Origin: Bicyclus anynana | Lineage: Eukaryota > Arthropoda > Insecta > Lepidoptera > Nymphalidae | NCBI RefSeq assembly: GCF_947172395.1 | Contig: NC_069095.1 | Location: 1,674,001-1,738,000 of the forward strand | Length of the DNA: 64,000 nucleotides | Direction of reading: 5' to 3' | Shown here: piece after piece, positions 30,966-41,571 of the stretch | Position numbering within the stretch: position 1 is the first letter of the stretch | Layout of the letters: each line of letters starts with the position of its first letter | Notes under the pieces: generated by a model | Told to the model about the DNA's origin: nothing | Database searches by the model: none | What the model saw: the letters and a program-made list of their open reading frames with translations, nothing else | Translations under genes and position numbers: made by a program

Positions 30966-31690
30966 TTTTATTTATTTTTTTAAATATTCAATAAGCAATT
31001 TATATTTCTATGTCTTCTTAAGTTTAATATTGTTTTTTTTTAAACTTAATGTTTGGTTAATGTATCCAATTTTATAACTAATTTTTCCTCTAAAACCACA
31101 GAAAAATCCTTTTAAGGTATTGGCAGTAATGTGAACACAGGACGTAAATCACTTAAGCTGCACTTAAGTCTGAATATAGAAAAAGAGTTTCATCAACCTT
31201 TGTCAAATTGATGTTATAAAATTTTGATTTTTAAATTCATTAACAGACTTAATAGGTCAGAGTAAGACAACATAGTCTACCTACTTACAACAAATTGAAC
31301 TTACAAAGTGTTTCCCTACTTTACCTTATAAAGCTGGCGTTGCACCACGCTAAATTTTCAATAAAATTATTTTATTCAAATTATTTTGTTTCATTTACTT
31401 TCAGTAGTTGTGAATTTAATTACATACCTCGTAAGTGTAGTAAGTGTAACTAGCTCGACTCCTCATCTGAAATACTTCTGAGAAAATTTGCTAATTTTTT
31501 CCACTCACATTTGGAAAAAGATGATCCACCCCCAGCCATGTAATTTAATTTCTTGTGTTTAATTTTGCACGTTAAGCTATCCGTTCCGGCCATTATCATG
31601 AAGAATTTATCATTTATCACCTTAAATCAGAGTAAAGCTGTGCTTAAGCTCTGTCGGGATTATCGAAACCCACACTGCTGCTAATATATT

Positions 31691-31733
31691 CTCACTCCTA
31701 GATCCTCTAGACTCTAGTGGATCTAGAAGTGAG
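31691..31733. repeat. Short hairpin
   Basis: CTCACTCCTAGATCC at 31691-31705 is reversed at 31719-31733 with one mismatch and a 13-nt loop. It abuts the foldback at 31735. Confidence 0.65.
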
Positions 31734-31734
31734 T

Positions 31735-31839
31735 AACGGTTCGAAAACTAGAAAAATGTATGGGAATGACAGATCTTGATCACATGACCTGTCGATACCA
31801 AATCTCATTCTCATACATCTTTCTAGTTTTCGAAACGTT
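31735..31839. mobile_element. Foldback/MITE with 35-bp arms
   Basis: Arm 31735-31769 (AACGGTTCGAAAACTAG...) is reversed at 31805-31839 with three mismatches of 35. The central TTGATCACATGACCTGTCGA matches 3201-3236, so the element is dispersed. Confidence 0.65.
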
Positions 31840-31910
31840 AGCGATCGTAGAAAGAGAATCGATGTGTCTTTCACTTGTCTTGTCGTCACTTGTCTTGTCG
31901 GCTAGGGGGG

Positions 31911-32202
31911 CAGAAATGTGGAGATCCGCAGAAGAACCAAAGTCACTGATATAGCTCAGTTAGTCGCGAAGCTGAAGTGTCGATGGACGTTGGAGTCCCA
32001 AGGTGCTGGAATGGCGACCCCGCACCGGAAAGTGCAATTTTGGTCGACCTCCTAATAGGTGGACCACGGATATCAAGCGGGTTGCAGGGAGCCGCTGGGT
32101 ACTCGCGGCTCGAGACCGTTTTGTTTGGAAATCCATGCAAGGGGCGTAAGTCCAGCAGTGGACGTCCATCGGCTGTCAATGATGATGATGATGATGATGA
32201 TG
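31911..32202 (+). mobile_element. RTE-1-related LINE 3' end, diverged
   Basis: From GAAATGTGGAGATCCGCAGA (IRRRTK region) through GATGGACGTTGGAGTCC to GTGGACGTCCATCGGCTGTC and a (GAT)8-like tail at 32179-32202. The subfamily is close to the copy at 2238-2566. Frameshifted. Confidence 0.82.
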
Positions 32203-32966
32203 TTGATGAATCATCGTCAGGATCATAATGGTTCCTAGAGCTTCTGTGATGCACTCTCGGTGTACCACCAACCCGGCGCAGTTGCTACATTATTAAAACG
32301 GTCCTCGAGTTACATAACTTGTACCCAGTACTCGTGTTATGTTCCAAACAATTTCACCGCGTCGGTTCGCTCGCTCGTTCTTATTTCCAAGCCGATTACT
32401 GTCAACCGATCGGGATCGCTTTCAATAGCCTTTTTAATGTTATGACCTTGTTTACATCCGTGCGATTGTAGCTACAATAAGTGCAATGCGATACTCGCTA
32501 TAAAACCAGCCATGCTCTATTTTTATTGGTTTCATTTCTTGAAGAAAACTCGCTTCAATAACAACAACAATTGTTGTTATAGTTAAATGTTATAGGAGTT
32601 CAGTTATAAAAAATTTATAAAAAAAATCGTACCAAGGAAGTGATAATGTATTTAGATAAGTTTGTTTAGGAGTTATTTAGGATGTTTGCCTTTTTAACTA
32701 AACAAAAATTTTTTAGATAAGTATTAGGAAAAATTATCTTTATTTAATTATTTTTTTTAGACCCCTTATAAAAGATACTGTAAAATAGATCACTTTGGTT
32801 CGTTTTATGATTGAGCAAAGTTAAAGTTTAAAAATAATGCTATGTATATAAAATAGGTTCTATAAATACTCTAATAGTGTTGCCTACAAAATTTTAACGG
32901 CAATTATTTACAATGTATCAATAATTTTTATATTATATAAGTATGAATAGCACACAGGTAATACAT
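32203..32966. other. No gene recognised
   Basis: Unique-looking. The start (32226-32450) is G+C-richer; no open frame with family resemblance. Confidence 0.35.
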
Positions 32967-33247
32967 ACGTGATCGCCCAGTGGATATGACCTCTGCCTCT
33001 GATTCCGGAGGGTGTGGGTTCGAGAAGTTGCGTGCATTTTAAGAAATTAAATATTACGTGTCTCAAACGGTGAAGGAAAACATCGTGAGGAAACCTGCAT
33101 ACCTAAGAATTTTCACAATTCTCTGCGTGTGTGAAGTCTGCCAACCCAAATTGGGCCAGCGTGGTGGACTATTGGCCTAACCCCTCTCATTCTGAAGGAG
33201 ACTCGAGCTCAGCAGTGAGCCGAATATGTGTTAATAATGATGATGAT
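32967..33247 (+). mobile_element. SINE-A with internal deletion
   Basis: Head ACGTGATCGCCCAGTGGATA and the start of the B-box (GGTTCGAG) join directly to AGTTGCGTGCATTTTAAG, removing about 30 bases; the rest is intact to the TTAATAATGATGATG tail. Confidence 0.87.
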
Positions 33248-34113
33248 TGTTATTATACCTAACCGTTTAGCATTGGTGCTTAAGATCTTTATTCGTTCAG
33301 ATCAATGTGAACTGACCCTAACAGGATAAAGTAAAGTCAAGTCAAGCTCTTGAATCAAAATTCGAATGGCATCGTTTAACTATCCGACTGCACTTGTAGA
33401 GCGATTTATTTGGGGCATTAAAGTCACGAGTGCTCTTATCTACTGAACGATTATCACAATTCGCTTTCATTCATTCATGTTCGATCGGATTTAACCGGTC
33501 TCTCATTCACTGAATGAACGTGGTATGAATATGTGCTTAACCTATCGTGGTGAATGAAATCCGTGCTAAGCTAATAAAGGATTTTCTTTTATTAATAATT
33601 TATTTTATCTCTTATTTTTTTTATAATGATTATTAATATAATTTTTTTTTTGTCTTCTTTCTAGCACGAAATAATACGTGATGTCATAAAATTCGACTGT
33701 TTGTATTTGTTAGTTTTCCGTGAAATTTTTATTTACATCCGAGTTAAACCTATAGGTTAACTTACCTACTATTAACAAGAGAACTGCCGGAAAATTTATA
33801 TATGGATTAAAACAACTGATATGTATTATCACATGTTATGTATTTATTTACATATCATCACTCTACTACTACTAAAGCTCTTTCTAAAAGAGCTCTTCTG
33901 AAAAAACATCTGTGAAAAGTTAAGGTTTAGCGAAACTTGGAATGTAACGAGGCTCTACTGCGTGTCAGTTGAAAATTATTAAATATGCATTTTGTACTTT
34001 CAAATCCGTGCATTCAGTGATAAACAATTGAATCAAAATCGACATCATTAGCTAGTAAGTAAATCACACGCATAAGTTTGAAAATCCATCTGTTTCTATA
34101 TTGCAACCAAATT
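33248..34113. other. No gene recognised
   Basis: A+T-rich. Nothing identified beyond short T-runs. Confidence 0.35.
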
Positions 34114-34374
34114 ATTTTTATTCTCTACAAGTTAGCCATTGACTACAAACTCACCTGATGCAATCTTAAATGGAAGCGGACTAATCTAGGAGGAGGATGA
34201 AAATCCTCACCCCTTTCGAAATCGCTTGGCGCTACGACTTTGCCGGTTAGGTGGTAACTAACCACGGCCGAAGCCAGCCAGCCAGACCTGGACCAATTAA
34301 GAAAACCTCAATTAAGCCGGAGTTCGAAACCAGGACCTCCATCTTGTAAATCCACCGCGCATACCACCAGAGAC
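34114..34374 (-). mobile_element. SINE-B with internal deletions
   Basis: Plus strand: TTCTCTACAAGTTAGCCATT, CACGGCCGAAGCC, GGACCAATTAAGAAAACCTC and CCACCGCGCATACCAC. About 70 bases are missing in total, and the head ends early at ACCAGAG. Confidence 0.82.
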
Positions 34375-35088
34375 CAAAAATCTTCGAAAGTGCAAAATAT
34401 AAGGCATATTCGTAGCAAAAACGTACACCCAGTAACAAACTAAATCAATATCGACATTGTTAGCTCGTAGCAACGTTAAGCCCAAACGCATAAGTCACTT
34501 ATCCCAGGGGAGGAGACCTTTGAACTGAACCAACTTTGGCTGGAATTTTTCGCTTCATCCGATAAAAGGACAGATAAATTTCGCACAGCCCGTTTGTGAG
34601 ATAAAATTATGTGCCGGATTGTGGGTCGACTGATGTGTTTATCCTTGCCCGGGTATTTGATGCCCCATCTGACCTTACTACGAAGAAAAGAGTAACGGAT
34701 TATATGGTTAAATAGTAAATCAGTTTAAGCCATTATTTTATTTTAACAGCCATCTCCCGAACCACGCCTTAATTTTTATTATTATATGACTGCAAGAAGG
34801 GTTATGTTTTTCGCGCGTATCTTGTAGTATGTATGTTTGTATGTATGTAATATTCTTTATTACCTCAAATCTTCCAAACCGCTGAACGGATTAACATAAT
34901 TAAGATACCGTTAGATTTGTCTTAATAACTCAAGTGATCTTTGATAGGTGAAGTTGAAAAAAAAACCAACATGACGACTGTGAAACGCTATAGACACGAA
35001 GTGAATTTTTTTTTTGTGAATATTGCGATATGGGTATCAAATACAAGGGCCATCAAGAAGATTTCAAAATGGTATATCTATATCTATA
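34375..35088. other. No gene recognised
   Basis: A TGTATGTTTGTATGTATG microsatellite-like piece lies at 34830-34850. The rest is unassigned and may be an old repeat. Confidence 0.35.
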
Positions 35089-36330
35089 TCTAAACTAATA
35101 TTATAAAGAGGTAAAGTTTGTAAGTTTGTAAGTTTGTCACATTTTTTAAATGGGGTAATCTTGGGAACTACTGGTCCGATTTTAAAAATTCTTTCACCAG
35201 TAGAATGCTACATTATCGGGGAGTGCTATAGGCTATATTTTATATCGGTATCATATATATTAACCGAGTTATCACAGTTTTTGTCATACAGGTCGGACTG
35301 AAAATCCTCTTAAACAGACTTATTCGCATGCGCTGCCTTAACTATTGTGTAAAATTGAAATTAATGTATGGAGACTTTTTGTATCTTTAAAAGTTCTACA
35401 AAAAAGTCCGCGACACCATATATCTATCTTCTATATATTAGCAGATATAGTACCTTTTGTGTTTTAGAAATTATTAATTTTATATACTTAGGTTTACGTC
35501 ATTATTTATACAACTAAACTTTAATCCTTATTAAAATAAATTATTTAATAATCACAAGGATATTATGGAGATAAGATTTGCCCTTTACAGTATGTTAATT
35601 AGTTAAATAGTTTCGGAGATAATACAAAATTTCTAAAAGACGCAGAAATTCCGTTACATGACGCCCGGCGCTTTCATTTACGTAGTTCCCGTTCCCGTGT
35701 GAATATGGGGAACAAACATAGCCTATGACACTCGCAAATAACGTAGCTTTCTATTGGTTCAACAATTTTCTAAATCGATCCAGTAGATCCAGAGATTATC
35801 TCCTACAACCACACGAACTTTACTTTTTATTATTAGCATAGAAGTCTCTATTTCCCTTGGTCATCACACCACTCTCGAAGGGCTGGACCGATTTTGCCAA
35901 GGGTAGGAGTAAGATAGAGAAGTTACAAGGTAGGGTAGGGTAGGGTACGGGTAGGGAAGCGTAGGGGTAGTGTAGGGGTAGGGTAGGTTTAGGGCCGGGT
36001 TTAGGATAGTGGTAGGGTAGTTGTAGGATAGAGGTACGGGTAGGATAGGGAAGTGGTAGGGTAGGGGTAGGATAGGCGTGAGATAGGGGTACGGGTGGGA
36101 TAGGGGTAGGAAAGGGATAAGGTACGGGGAGGGTAGGGGTAGGATAGGCTAGGGTGTAGGTAAGGTAGGGGTAGGGTTGGGGTAGGGTAGGGGTAGGGGT
36201 AGGGTAGGGTAGGGGTAGGGTAGATGTAGGGGTTGGGTAGGGTAGGGTTGGGGTAGTGGTAGGGTAAGGGTAGGGGTAGTAGTAAAGTTGACATCGAAAT
36301 TTACGCAGACGAAGTCGCGGGCGTCCGCTA
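35089..36330 (+). mobile_element. Hel-G Helitron, copy 2
   Basis: Starts TCTAAACTAATATTATAAAG after A and runs through the same interior as copy 1, including the complete inverted segment (CAACCACACGAACTTTACTT near 35810) and a long G-rich array, to the hairpin GCAGACG / CGTCCGC at about 36306-36328. It ends CTA then T, so the terminal G of CTAG is missing or changed, and the stem has one altered base. By eye it is very close to copies 1 and 4. Confidence 0.88.
35929..36283 (+). repeat. GGGTA-rich minisatellite inside Hel-G copy 2
   Basis: About 355 bases of GGGTAG / GGGGTAG units with interspersed GATAGG, GTACGGG and GAAGTGG variants. G is confined to the strand that carries the Helitron 3' hairpin. 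Confidence 0.92.
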
Positions 36331-36490
36331 TCATGAATATATATGATAAAAAAACCTACAATAAGAAAAACGTTATTTATTATCTCTATAAAAAATACGC
36401 GAGGCGGATGACTGGTGCGAGCAGGTTAGGCAGTCGGGTTCTTTTATTTTTTTATTATTGACATGTTATGTTATGACATGTGTCAAGAAA

Positions 36491-36632
36491 TTTTTTTACA
36501 AATTAGCCCTTGACTACAATCTCACCTGACGGTAAGGAAACGGGCGAAGTTGTTAGGAGGATGAAAATCCATACTCCTTTCTGTTTCTTAAATGTTGCAC
36601 CCAGTACGTTGAATCGGTTAGCGGTACGTCAA
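36491..36632 (-). mobile_element. SINE-B 3' fragment
   Basis: Plus strand: TTTTTTACAAATTAGCCCTT, CAATCTCACCTGACGGTAAG and GGTTAGCGGTACGTC. Tail half only. Confidence 0.75.
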
Positions 36633-37016
36633 GAGAATAATTATGAAGCTTAGACCCACCATGCTGCTCCAATGAGGGTTGGCAGGCTTAAGGTGTCAAA
36701 AGTGCTTGTAAACTGAGCTTACTTGAATAAGATATAAGCTGAGATAATGTTTAAAGCATGTTTTTATTTTTTTATTATTGTAAATCTATCTTTAAAAATG
36801 CATGTCTAGAAAATCCAAGTGATCTGTGTGTAACTTATCAGAGTTCTAACTTCACGTAAAAAAATATTTGATCTTTCAGCTATCCAAAAATGCATACCTT
36901 TTGGATAGATATGATAGTTGCGTAGCTTCAATAGCAAACTATATCCCCGATTTTTTTTTAATGACACCCACACCCCTGTGCAGTGTGTGTCATTCAATTC
37001 TCTATATTGCTTACAT

Positions 37017-37280
37017 CGTCGTCATCAACCCATATTCGGCTCACTGCTGAGCTCGAGTCTCCTCTCAGAATGAGAGGGGTTAGGCCAATAGTCAACCACG
37101 CTTGCCCAATGCGGATTAGCAGACTTCACACACGCAGAGAATTAAGATAATTCTCTGGTATGCAGGTTTCCTCACGATGTTTTCCTTCACCGATTGAGAC
37201 ACGTGATATTTAATTTCTTAAAATGCACACAACTGAAAAGTTGGAGGTGCATGCCCCGGGCCGGATTCGAACCCACACCC
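37017..37280 (-). mobile_element. SINE-A, 5' truncated, with 16-bp target duplication
   Basis: TCTATATTGCTTACAT at 37001-37016 is repeated exactly at 37281-37296. The element keeps the B-box but lost the A-box end. An inverted copy of the target follows directly (37297-37313), so the insertion lies in a palindrome. Confidence 0.93.
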
Positions 37281-37313
37281 TCTATATTGCTTACATATGT
37301 AAGCAATATAGAG
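37280..37313. repeat. Perfect 34-bp palindrome at the SINE 5' junction
   Basis: CTCTATATTGCTTACAT is followed without spacer by ATGTAAGCAATATAGAG. The left half is the target duplication of the neighbouring SINE-A. Confidence 0.95.
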
Positions 37314-38090
37314 ACGTATTCACGTCAAAAAGTCACCCTTCTCCGAGTTCTCAAAATAAACAGACACATAGGTACATGCAAGAATTGCTCGTTTTAATAA
37401 AAAAAAAACAAAAGGTGTAATGGAACAAAAAAAAACTCACATAATAATATATACGAGTATACTTGTGATATTATAATATATTAAGTCTGGGCTTAATTTA
37501 CCTGCGAATTTTAGACTACCTAAACACGTTAGAACATGTTAGGTATAATTATTTTAATGTTATATCATTTTCCAACATTAAATGTTATACGCAACATTAT
37601 ATTACAAGGTTATATTATACTTGTAACAAACATTATCCTAATATGAACGTATAAACTGGTAGATAGAAACTTATCTTAATTATTGAGTTTTCTTGTTACG
37701 CTTTCACGCCTCAACCACTCAGCCGATTAAAAAAAACAATAATAAAAATCTAAGTACCTTATTGGCGAGTAACATATTTTGTCCTCGTATTCCCACGGGG
37801 ACAAGAACTACCCAAATAAAGCGCGAAGCGTCCGCTACTTAAAGTTTTTGTTTCACAACGAATTTACTATTAAATATTGATTAAAGGAAGTAGTTTTATA
37901 TTTTCACTTCAAAACCGAAGCATCCTCAAGAAATATTGACTCTTCAGTTTTCAATTGCATAGATTCTCAAATGCGCTCGAACCTAGAGCCTTATTTTTTC
38001 AATTACAATCGATTTTCGTCGTAAGCAATCATATTATCCAGTGTAATAATTTATTACTTTAAAAAACTAAAAAAAATCAAATGGAGTTTT
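37314..38090. other. Mostly unique; old Helitron piece
   Basis: 37680-37840 (CTCAACCACTCAGCCGATTA, CTCGTATTCCCACGGGGACA, GCGAAGCGTCCGCTACTT) looks like a decayed Helitron 3' half. Nothing else is recognised. Confidence 0.4.
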
Positions 38091-38335
38091 TTCGTATTCC
38101 TGACAGCAAACCCTTTCTTTTGATACCCATATCACGGGGTGAACATCAAATAGCCTGTCCGCCATATTGGACGTCCACCATATTTGATTTAAGTCACGTT
38201 ACTATTTTTTTCGTATTTCTGACAGCAAACCCTTACATTTGTTATCCATATCATTGGGGTGGATTTCTAACAGCCAGTCCACCATCTTGGGGAGGGCACC
38301 ATATTGGATTTGTAATGACGTTTCTTAGCTAGTCA
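38091..38335 (+). repeat. Two tandem 119-bp units of an unclassified repeat
   Basis: TTCGTATTCCTGACAGCAAA at 38091 recurs as TTCGTATTTCTGACAGCAAA at 38210; both units continue with an ATCCATATCA/ACCCATATCA-GGGG block and a CCGCCATATTGG or CCACCATCTTGG block. The units are well diverged, so the duplication is old or both derive from a tandem family. Confidence 0.6.
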
Positions 38336-38565
38336 TGTATTGTCATCAGAACTCGGATGTAAAATTTCACTCGTGTGCAAAATTTCATCCTAATCAAAGA
38401 CCGGAAAGTGGGTCAAATTAAGATTCCAAGATTTTCTTATATACATAGTTAATTAATTTATATAAAAAGTTAATATATATTTATACATAGTTGTATGTAT
38501 ATGTATATTATATACATAGTTAATATATATTTAGTTAAAAATACTTTCTGTTGCGTTCTGTTGTG

Positions 38566-39015
38566 TCCTGTGCGTGTTGCCAGTGATGACCTATGGTTCC
38601 GAGACTTGGTCGCTAACTATGGGCCTGATAAGAAGGCTCAGAGTCACACAGCGGGCGATGGAACGAGCTATGTTAGGAGTATCTCTGCGTGATCGAATCA
38701 GAAATGAGGAGATCCGCAGAAGAACCAAAGTCACAGACATAGCTCAACGAGTTGCGAAGCTGAAGTGGCAATGGGCGGGGCACATAGTTCGAAGAGCCGA
38801 TGGACGTTGGGGTCCCAAAGTGCTGGAATGGCGACCCCGCACTAGTAAGCGCAGTGTTGGCCGACCCCCCACCAGGTGGACTGACGACATCAAGCGAGTC
38901 GCAGGGATTCGCTGGATGCAGATGGCTCAGTATCGTGATGTTTGGAAGTCCCTACAAAAAGCCTATGTCCTGCAGTGGACGTCCATCGGCTGATATGATG
39001 ATGATGATGATGACT
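38566..39015 (+). mobile_element. RTE-1 LINE 3' end with an open reading frame
   Basis: The best-preserved RTE-1 3' piece: from VLPVMTYGSETW through QRAMERAMLGVSLRDRIRNE, RRRTKVTDIAQRVAKLKWQW, AGHIVRRADGRWGPKVLEW, PPTRWTDDIKR and LQKAYVLQWTSIG to the stop at 38991-38993, with no frameshift over about 140 residues, followed by (ATG)n. These residues are C-terminal to the reverse transcriptase core; the fragment has no catalytic motif of its own and is 5' truncated. An intact frame suggests a fairly recent insertion. Confidence 0.9.
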
Positions 39016-39551
39016 TTCCGTTATCTATCATTGTTAAACAAATATATCAATTAATCACTGCTCAATAACCAAGCAAGAGTAAAGATTCAAGGGATACGTC
39101 GATAAGCTTGGTACACATTAGATACGACAAAAGTATAACTCAATCATTTTGGAAGGCCATTAGGAGATTATCCACGTTATACAATTTAATACCCAATTTT
39201 AAAACGATGGCTGCCACCCACTGAGTTCTTACAAGCTAACTTTGTAAACCTTTGTACAGACTGGGTGAATAAAATGATTGACTATTTTAAAGGAAATGAC
39301 TATCAAAAGTAAACTTTTGATAGTATAGAGATAGCAAATATAGATAGGTTATAATTAAACTAATAAGAGGCACAGATATGTACAAGGAACAGGTTAAGTT
39401 TGTGGTGTTGCATTTACTGGGCCGATTTTGAATTCTTTTACCAGCTAAAGCCAGATTATATGTAAGTATTATAAGCTATATTTAATTTCCGTATTCTAAC
39501 TGGAACCGCGAGGCTAGTCTTCAATACACTGATTTACTAATTATTAATAAT
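39016..39551. other. No gene; short hairpin and old Helitron traces
   Basis: ACTATCAAAAG / CTTTTGATAGT with a 4-nt centre lies near 39299-39324. 39365-39520 resembles a decayed Helitron (GGGCCGATTTTGAATTCTTT, GGAACCGCGAGGCTAG). Confidence 0.4.
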
Positions 39552-39963
39552 CTTACTAATATTATAAAGGCGAAAATTTGTATGGATGTATGTATGTTTG
39601 GATCTTTGTTACTCTTTAACGCCGCTACGATTTGGCTGAAATTATTCATAATTTCAGCTAAATCGCTTCAGTATAGACAAATAGAAATAGATTTTACTCT
39701 GGATTGACGCATAGACTACTCTTTTTATCCCGGAAAAATTCATGGATTCCCGAAATTTGCAAAATCCTGATGATTTTGATGGTATGAATGTTTGTTACTT
39801 ATTCATGCCTCGGCTACTGAAACGAATCACCTGAAATTTGAAGTAGAGATAGATTATAGTATGGATTAAAACTTAGGCTACTTTATCCCTGAAAAATCCA
39901 TGGCTCCTGAAGTATTTGTGAAAAATTTAATTCCACGCGGACGAAGTCGCGGGCGTCCGCTCG
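39552..39963 (+). mobile_element. Non-autonomous Helitron, relative of 6510-6895
   Basis: Starts TCTTACTAATATTATAAAGG after A and ends ACGCGGACGAAGTCGCGGGC, GTCCGCTCG then T (a CTCG end instead of CTAG). The body holds two related halves. A snap-back duplication at 39629-39666 (CGATTTGGCTGAAATTAT / ATAATTTCAGCTAAATCG) is extra compared with its relatives. Confidence 0.78.
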
Positions 39964-40238
39964 TTAATAATAATTTTAAGTATGATGACAAGTATGATAC
40001 TGTTATCATTGAAATATTATGCATTTTAAACATTATCTTGGCCATATTTAAACATCATACTGTTTAAATATACCAATATACACGATGGTAATCAAAAATT
40101 TAAATTCAAAAACACTACATTATGGTTTACGATGTGTAAATGTAAATTAAAAATCGGGGTTGAAAATTTCCTTCATTACAATAAGTTTTTATGTTATTAA
40201 TATTGTCTTTAATAAGTGTCATACTGTTTTATAAATGA

Positions 40239-41571
40239 CTAGCGGACGCCCGCGACTTCGTCCGCGTAAATTTCGATGTCAACTTTACTACTACCCCTAC
40301 CCTACCCTACCCCTACCCTACCACTACCCCAACCCTACCCAACCCCTACATCTACCCTACCTCTACCCCCACCCTACCCCTACCCTACCCCAAACCTACT
40401 CCTACCCTACCCCTACCTTACCTACACCCTACCCCCATCCTACCCCTACCCTCCCCGTACCCTATCCTTTTCCTACCCCTATCACACCCGTACCCCTATC
40501 TCACGCCTATCCTACCCCTACCCTACCACTTCCCTATTCTACCCGTACTTCTACCCTACCACTACCCTACCTCTACCCCTACACTACCACTACCCTAAAC
40601 CCGGCCCTAAACCTACCCTACCCCTACACTACCACTACCCTAAACCCGGCCCTAAACCTACCCTACCCCTACACTACCCCTACGCTTCCCTACCCGTACC
40701 CTACCCTATCCTGTAACTTCTCTATCTTCCTCCTACCCTTAGCAAAATCGGTCCAGTCCTTCGAGAGTGGTGGTATGACCAAGAGAAATAGAGACTTCTA
40801 TGCTAATAATATAAAGAGGTTCGTGTGGTTGTAGGAGGTAATCTCTGGATCTACTGGACCGATTTGGAATATTGTTTTACCAATAGAAAGCTACGTTATT
40901 TGCGAGTGTCATAGGCTATGTTTGATCCCCATATTCACACGGGAACGGGAACTACGTAAATGAAAGCGCCGGGCGTCGTAAAGCGGAATTTCTGCGTCTT
41001 TTGGAAATTTTGTATTATCTCCGAAACTATTTAAGTAATTAACATACTGTAAAGGGCAAATCTTATCTCCATAATATCCTTGTGATTATTAAATAATTTA
41101 TTTTAATAAGGATTAAAGTTTAGTTGTATAAATAATGACGTAAACCTAAGTATATAAAATTAATAATTTTTAAAACACAAAAGGTACTATATCTGCTAAT
41201 ATATAGAAGATAGATATATGGTGTCGCGGACTTTTTTGTAGAACTTTTAAAGATACATAAAGTCTCCATACATTAATTTCAATTTTACACAAAAGTTAAG
41301 GCAGCGCATGCGAATAAGTCTGTTTAAGAGGATTTTCAGTCCGACCTGTATGTCAAAAACTGTGATAACTCGGCTAATATATATGATACCAATATAAAAT
41401 ATAGCCTATAGCACTCCCCGATAATGTAGCATTCTACTGGTGAAAGAATTTTTGAAATCGGACCAGTAGTTCCGAAGATTACCTATGAAAATAGATTAAT
41501 AATTAGAGTGAAGATTATTTATTAGATGTGACAAACTTACAAACTTACAAACTTTACCTCTTTATAATATT
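40239..41571 (-). mobile_element. Hel-G Helitron, copy 3 (1333 bp)
   Basis: Minus orientation: the 5' end TCTATACTAATATTATAAAG is at 41571 (A outside) and the 3' hairpin plus CTAG at 40239 (T outside on that strand). It carries the same interior and inverted segment as copies 2 and 4 and the longest array, C-rich on plus. Its 5' region differs between about 41484 and 41532, where unrelated sequence replaces the TTTTTTAAATGGGG block, so it may be a recombinant or distinct subfamily. Confidence 0.88.
40287..40712 (-). repeat. GGGTA-rich minisatellite inside Hel-G copy 3
   Basis: On plus it reads CCCTACCCCTACC. A 45-bp block containing AAACCCGGCCCTAAACC is tandemly duplicated at 40581-40670, showing growth by unit duplication. 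Open frames through it are composition artefacts. Confidence 0.92.

Noticed and set aside
40287..40712. Interstitial telomere repeats
   Set aside because: The unit is GGGTAG/GGGGTAG, not the insect TTAGG, and it lies within Helitron ends.
40235..40834. Long proline/tyrosine/leucine-rich frames (also 40276-40716, 36001-36294, 61348-61845)
   Set aside because: They are translations of the C-rich strand of the Hel-G arrays (CCCTACCCC gives PYPYP/LPLPYP in every frame). Low complexity, no start context, and contained in a non-coding Helitron.
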